A DNA stretch of 9,964 bases, taken from positions 1 to 9,964 of the forward strand of contig RFIU01000215.1 of the NCBI GenBank assembly GCA_003695555.1, read 5' to 3'. The position numbers and the translations under genes were made by a program. Under the pieces are notes generated by a model. The model ran no database searches and was not told where the DNA came from. It saw only the letters and a program-made list of their open reading frames with translations. Numbering within the stretch: position 1 is the first letter of the stretch; each line of letters starts with the position of its first letter. Positions 7,225 through 9,964 of this stretch are shown piece by piece. This stretch comes from Alphaproteobacteria bacterium. GTDB lineage: Bacteria > Pseudomonadota > Alphaproteobacteria > Sphingomonadales > Rhodothalassiaceae.

Positions 7225-7237
7225 TCAAGCTTGAAGG
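7222..7237. promoter_or_regulatory. 16-bp perfect palindrome, candidate operator
   Basis: CCTTCAAGCTTGAAGG is a perfect 16-bp palindrome centred on AAGCTT. It overlaps the proposed -10 element (7219-7224) and the likely transcription start. A bound dimer there would block the promoter, which suggests repression of the regulator gene. Who binds is unknown; AraC-family proteins more often use direct repeats, so another factor may be involved. Confidence 0.5.
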
Positions 7238-7296
7238 GGAGTCGTGCATCCTTCGTTCCCGTCCGCCGGCGAGGAACGAATACGGGAGTTGCGGGC

Positions 7297-8247
7297 ATGT
7301 GGACCGAAGGCGCCATGGCGGCGCCGCGCATCACAGGACTGGAGCGCTGGGGCGCGGCCTTGCGCGCTATCTGCGGTCCATTCGATACGCGCCCCCTCGA
7401 TGACGAAATTCATGCCGACGGACTGGGCGGCAGCATCGCCCGACGCCGTCTCGGCCGACTGGATGTTGCCGATCTGGTGATCCCGCCGAGCCGGATTCTC
7501 AAGACGGCGGAGGGACTGCGCGAGACGTCGGATCGCTATGTCTTCATGATCCTGCAATGTTCGGGCAGGGCGACGCTGCGACAGACGGGGCGGGAAGCGC
7601 GTCTGGGTCCGGGGGACTTCACCTTCATCGATTCACGCTATCCCAGCGAATTCATCTTCGAGCGCGAGGTTTCGCAACTTTCCTATCACCTGCCATGGCG
7701 CGTCCTGGAAGACTGCTTCGGCCGCGACATCGAACACCGCCTGCCGGTCGCCATTACGGTTCCGGGCCAGCGCGGTGCCGGCTTTCTCGTCGCCCATTTC
7801 ATGCGCGACCTGATCCGGCATGAGGCGGATCTCGATCGTGAGGGCGGCGATGCGGCACTCGATGCGCTGCTCGGCATGATTTCTCAGCTGATGAGACAGC
7901 TCCCGGCCGGCGGCCAGACGGCGAACCATCGCTTGCTTTCGCGCATCGAACAGTATGTCGATACGATGCTCGACGACCCCGATCTCGATATCGAGAGGAT
8001 TGCGCGTGACAATCATGTCTCGCGCCGGACCCTCTATCGGCTTTTCGCCGGCATCGGCACGTCACCGTCGAGCTGGCTGTGGGATCGTCGTCTCGAGCGC
8101 GCCAGGCGTCTGCTGAAGAGCCCGGCACACGCTGATATGAGCATCACCGAGATCGCGCATTCCTGCGGCTTTCGCGACCATGCGCATTTTACTCGCCGGT
8201 TCCGCGAACGCTTCGGCAACCCGCCATCGGCCTACCGCGGCGGGTGA
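7297..8247 (+). CDS. AraC-family transcriptional regulator
   Basis: The protein has 316 residues. The N-terminal region (about 30-200) resembles the AraC-binding-like domain of regulators such as FeaR, with a cupin-like stretch including RATLRQTGREARLGPGDFTF. The C-terminal region (about 210-316) is a full AraC/XylS double helix-turn-helix: first helix pair around LDIERIARDNHVSRRTLYRLF, second around ITEIAHSCGFRDHAHFTRRF, ending in FGNPPSAYRGG. The start ATG at 7297 follows ACGGGAG (7282-7288); ATG 7315 is an alternative. The frame is open far upstream only because it joins the out-of-frame part of the crotonase gene. It is adjacent to the paa operon on the same strand and has its own promoter, so it is a likely pathway regulator. 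The effector and targets are inference. Well-known paa regulators (PaaX, PaaR) belong to other families. Confidence 0.93.
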   Translation: MWTEGAMAAPRITGLERWGAALRAICGPFDTRPLDDEIHADGLGGSIARRRLGRLDVADLVIPPSRILKTAEGLRETSDRYVFMILQCSGRATLRQTGREARLGPGDFTFIDSRYPSEFIFEREVSQLSYHLPWRVLEDCFGRDIEHRLPVAITVPGQRGAGFLVAHFMRDLIRHEADLDREGGDAALDALLGMISQLMRQLPAGGQTANHRLLSRIEQYVDTMLDDPDLDIERIARDNHVSRRTLYRLFAGIGTSPSSWLWDRRLERARRLLKSPAHADMSITEIAHSCGFRDHAHFTRRFRERFGNPPSAYRGG

Positions 8248-8326
8248 ACGGCCGGCCACACCTCCGCGATCGGTGGACGGTCCGCATTGCGTGTCCTGTG
8301 TGCGAGGGCAAGCGTAGCGGCTGAGG

Positions 8327-8363
8327 CGAAGAGGCGGTGAGAACCGCCCCTTCGTGTTTCTCT
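8327..8363 (+). terminator. Rho-independent terminator after the AraC-family gene
   Basis: CGAAG-A-GGCGGT (8327-8338), loop GAGA, and ACCGCC-C-CTTCG (8343-8354) form an 11-pair stem with one A/C mismatch. It is followed by a T-rich TGTTTCTCT (8355-8363). It lies about 80 nt after the regulator stop in the convergent gap with gltA. The opposite strand has no T-run after the stem, so it serves the + strand only. Confidence 0.75.
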
Positions 8364-8404
8364 CCCCCGTACTCTTTGCCAAGGGCGGGTCGAGAGACGG
8401 TGTC

Positions 8405-9727
8405 TCAGTCGCGCTGGTCGATCGGCACGAAGTCGCGTCGGGTCGGGCCGGTATAGAGCTGGCGCGGCCTGCCGATCTTCTGGTTCGGATCCTCGATCAT
8501 CTCATTCCACTGGGCGACCCAGCCGACGGTGCGGGCGATCGCGAACAGCACCGTGAACATCGAGGTCGGGAAGCCCATCGCGGACAGAATGATGCCCGAA
8601 TAGAAATCGACATTCGGATAGAGCCGCTTTTCGACGAAATATTCGTCCTCAAGCGCGATCTTCTCGAGCTCGCGGGCGACGTCGAAGAGCGGCTGATCGA
8701 CCTTCAGTTCGTCAAGTACCTCGTGCGCCATCTTGCGCAGCACCTTCGCGCGCGGGTCGTAGTTCTTATAGACGCGATGCCCGAAGCCCATCAGCCGGAA
8801 GGGGTCGTTCTTGTCCTTGGCGCGGGCGATATACTCGGGAATGCGATCGACGGTACCGATCTCGGTCAGCATGTTGAGCGCTGCCTCGTTCGCACCGCCA
8901 TGCGCCGGCCCCCACAGCGAAGCGCAGCCGGCCGCGATGCAGGCGAACGGGTTGGCGCCCGACGAGCCGGCGAGCCGCACCGTCGAGGTAGAGGCGTTCT
9001 GCTCGTGATCGGCGTGCAGGATGAAGATCAGATCCATCGCCCGCTCGAGTACCGGATTGACGGCATAGGGCTCGCAGGGAACCGCAAACATCATGTGCAG
9101 GAAATTGGCGGCATACGAGAGGTCGTTGCGCGGATAGATGAAGGGCTGGCCGATCGAATATTTATAGGCCATCGCCGCGATCGTCGGCATCTTGGCGATC
9201 AGTCGATAGCTCGCCACCATCCGCTGGTGCGGGTCGGTGATGTCGGTGCTGTCGTGATAGAAGGCAGCGAGCGCACCGACGACGCCGACCATCACCGCCA
9301 TCGGGTGTGCGTCGCGACGGAAGCCGCGGAAGAAGTGCGAGATCTGCTCGTGCACCATCGTGTGATAGATGATGTCGTGAATGAACTGTTCCTTCTGCTC
9401 GGCGGTCGGAAGCTCTCCGAACAGCAGCAGATAGGAAACCTCCATGAAGTCGCTGTGTTCGGCCAACTGCTCGATCGGATAGCCGCGATAGAACAGCTCG
9501 CCCTTGTCACCGTCGATGAAGGTAATCTTCGATTCGCAGCTCGCCGTTGAAGTGAAGCCTGGATCATAGGTGAACATGCCGGTTTGGGCATAGAGGCGGC
9601 GAACGTCGATGACACTCGGTCCGAGCGTTCCGTCCATCACCTGAAGATCGGCGCGCTTGTCGCGAGACGGAATTTCGAGACGGGCAATATCCGCGGTTTC
9701 CTGAGCCTGCTGCGTCCGGTCGGTCAT
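8405..9727 (-). CDS. gltA: Citrate synthase (type II, hexameric-type)
   Basis: The protein has 440 residues and condenses oxaloacetate with acetyl-CoA to citrate, the entry step of the TCA cycle. Catalytic residues sit in WGPAHGGANEA (His276), GFGHRVYKNYDPR (His317) and PNVDFYSG (Asp374). All are offset by 12 from E. coli His264, His305 and Asp362, showing collinearity through the core. The N-terminal strand region (to about residue 60) matches the Gram-negative long form that binds NADH in some species. The start ATG at 9727 is supported by GAGGAGA close upstream on the minus strand; the longer open frame to 9832 has no family match. It is convergent with the AraC-family gene and is a core housekeeping gene. 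Functionally, the acetyl-CoA and succinyl-CoA released by phenylacetate breakdown feed this cycle, but the neighbourhood need not imply co-regulation. Confidence 0.97.
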   Translation of the reverse strand: MTDRTQQAQETADIARLEIPSRDKRADLQVMDGTLGPSVIDVRRLYAQTGMFTYDPGFTSTASCESKITFIDGDKGELFYRGYPIEQLAEHSDFMEVSYLLLFGELPTAEQKEQFIHDIIYHTMVHEQISHFFRGFRRDAHPMAVMVGVVGALAAFYHDSTDITDPHQRMVASYRLIAKMPTIAAMAYKYSIGQPFIYPRNDLSYAANFLHMMFAVPCEPYAVNPVLERAMDLIFILHADHEQNASTSTVRLAGSSGANPFACIAAGCASLWGPAHGGANEAALNMLTEIGTVDRIPEYIARAKDKNDPFRLMGFGHRVYKNYDPRAKVLRKMAHEVLDELKVDQPLFDVARELEKIALEDEYFVEKRLYPNVDFYSGIILSAMGFPTSMFTVLFAIARTVGWVAQWNEMIEDPNQKIGRPRQLYTGPTRRDFVPIDQRD

Positions 9728-9770
9728 GGTGTTCTCCTCGTTTCTCGGGCCCTTTTCGCGCCTCACCGCT

Positions 9771-9842
9771 GCATCCGGAGATGGCGGGATCGCGCGGGTC
9801 CTTGCGGGCGCATTGCTTCCTTCCGTTCTCAAGTCCGGATGC
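9771..9842. repeat. 9-bp inverted repeat upstream of gltA
   Basis: GCATCCGGA (9771-9779) and TCCGGATGC (9834-9842) are exact reverse complements, 54 bases apart, within the 153-nt gap between gltA and the probable gltX end. Each arm contains the 6-bp palindrome TCCGGA. It could be paired binding sites or an mRNA leader fold, or chance. No convincing -35/-10 pair for gltA is visible here. Confidence 0.3.
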
Positions 9843-9880
9843 CGGCGCAGAAGGGGGAAGACGGCGAACAGGGCTTTGGC

Positions 9881-9964
9881 TCAGGCCCCCTCTTCGGCTT
9901 CCGACCCTGCCGGCAGGCGAACCGCATCAGCGATCCTCCCCAGACTCTCCTCGCGGCCCAGGAC
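9881..9964 (-). CDS. gltX: Probable glutamyl-tRNA synthetase, C-terminal tail
   Basis: The last 27 codons of a minus-strand gene run off the right edge and end in TGA at 9881-9883. The peptide begins VLGREESLGRIADAV and ends in an acidic, Ala/Gly-rich tail. The LGREESLGRI wording resembles the extreme C-terminal helix of bacterial GltX, and gltX lying directly upstream of gltA is a common alphaproteobacterial order. That order is the main support, since 27 residues are too few for a firm family call. If correct, the gene charges tRNA-Glu. The 153-nt gap to gltA suggests separate or partly separate transcription. Confidence 0.45.
   Translation of the reverse strand, partial: VLGREESLGRIADAVRLPAGSEAEEGA

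Noticed and set aside
8394..8406. GAGAC-GGT-GTCTC inverted repeat at the gltA stop as a gltA terminator
   Set aside because: The stem is only 5 bp with a 3-nt loop, overlaps the stop codon, and no T-run follows on the minus strand.
8354..9550. 398-codon plus-strand frame opposite gltA
   Set aside because: gltA on the minus strand has all catalytic motifs; this frame starts inside the terminator region and resembles no family.

Overview
This 9,964-base window is GC-rich and fully bacterial in character. It most likely comes from an alphaproteobacterium. The support for that is the codon and GC style, the hexameric-type citrate synthase, and what looks like a gltX tail directly upstream of gltA. 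A sphingomonad-like or rhizobial-like chromosome would fit, but I cannot fix the genus from this sequence.

Positions 1 to about 7178 (+ strand) carry a phenylacetate catabolic (paa) cluster. In order it holds the 3' half of a beta-ketoadipyl-CoA-type thiolase (paaJ/pcaF-like), paaK (phenylacetate-CoA ligase), paaA-paaB-paaC-paaD-paaE (the whole ring-1,2-epoxidase set), a small EthD-family protein, and an enoyl-CoA hydratase/isomerase-family gene that is frameshifted in this sequence. Gaps are short (a 1-nt overlap up to 86 nt) and nearly every gene has a purine-rich ribosome binding site, so it reads as one operon whose 5' part lies outside the window. PaaK activates phenylacetate to phenylacetyl-CoA. 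PaaABCE epoxidises the ring using electrons passed through PaaE, and PaaD is a maturation factor. The thiolase performs the terminal cleavage. The isomerase, ring-opening and beta-oxidation genes (paaG, paaZ, paaF, paaH) are not seen here.

Positions 7179 to 8247 hold an AraC-family regulator on the same strand. It has its own sigma70-like promoter, and a perfect 16-bp palindrome overlaps the -10 element. Its coding region is followed by a rho-independent terminator.

Positions 8405 to 9964 (- strand) are a conserved housekeeping region: citrate synthase gltA, convergent with the regulator, and the last 27 codons of a probable gltX. The catabolic cluster therefore ends against core genome.

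The main points for a second look are the crotonase gene and the regulator's control region. The crotonase has a frameshift at C-runs and lacks both classical catalytic glutamates, showing a His/Asp pair instead. I see no mobile elements, RNA genes, CRISPR arrays or evidence of a wholly new system. No intergenic stretch exceeds 300 bases.
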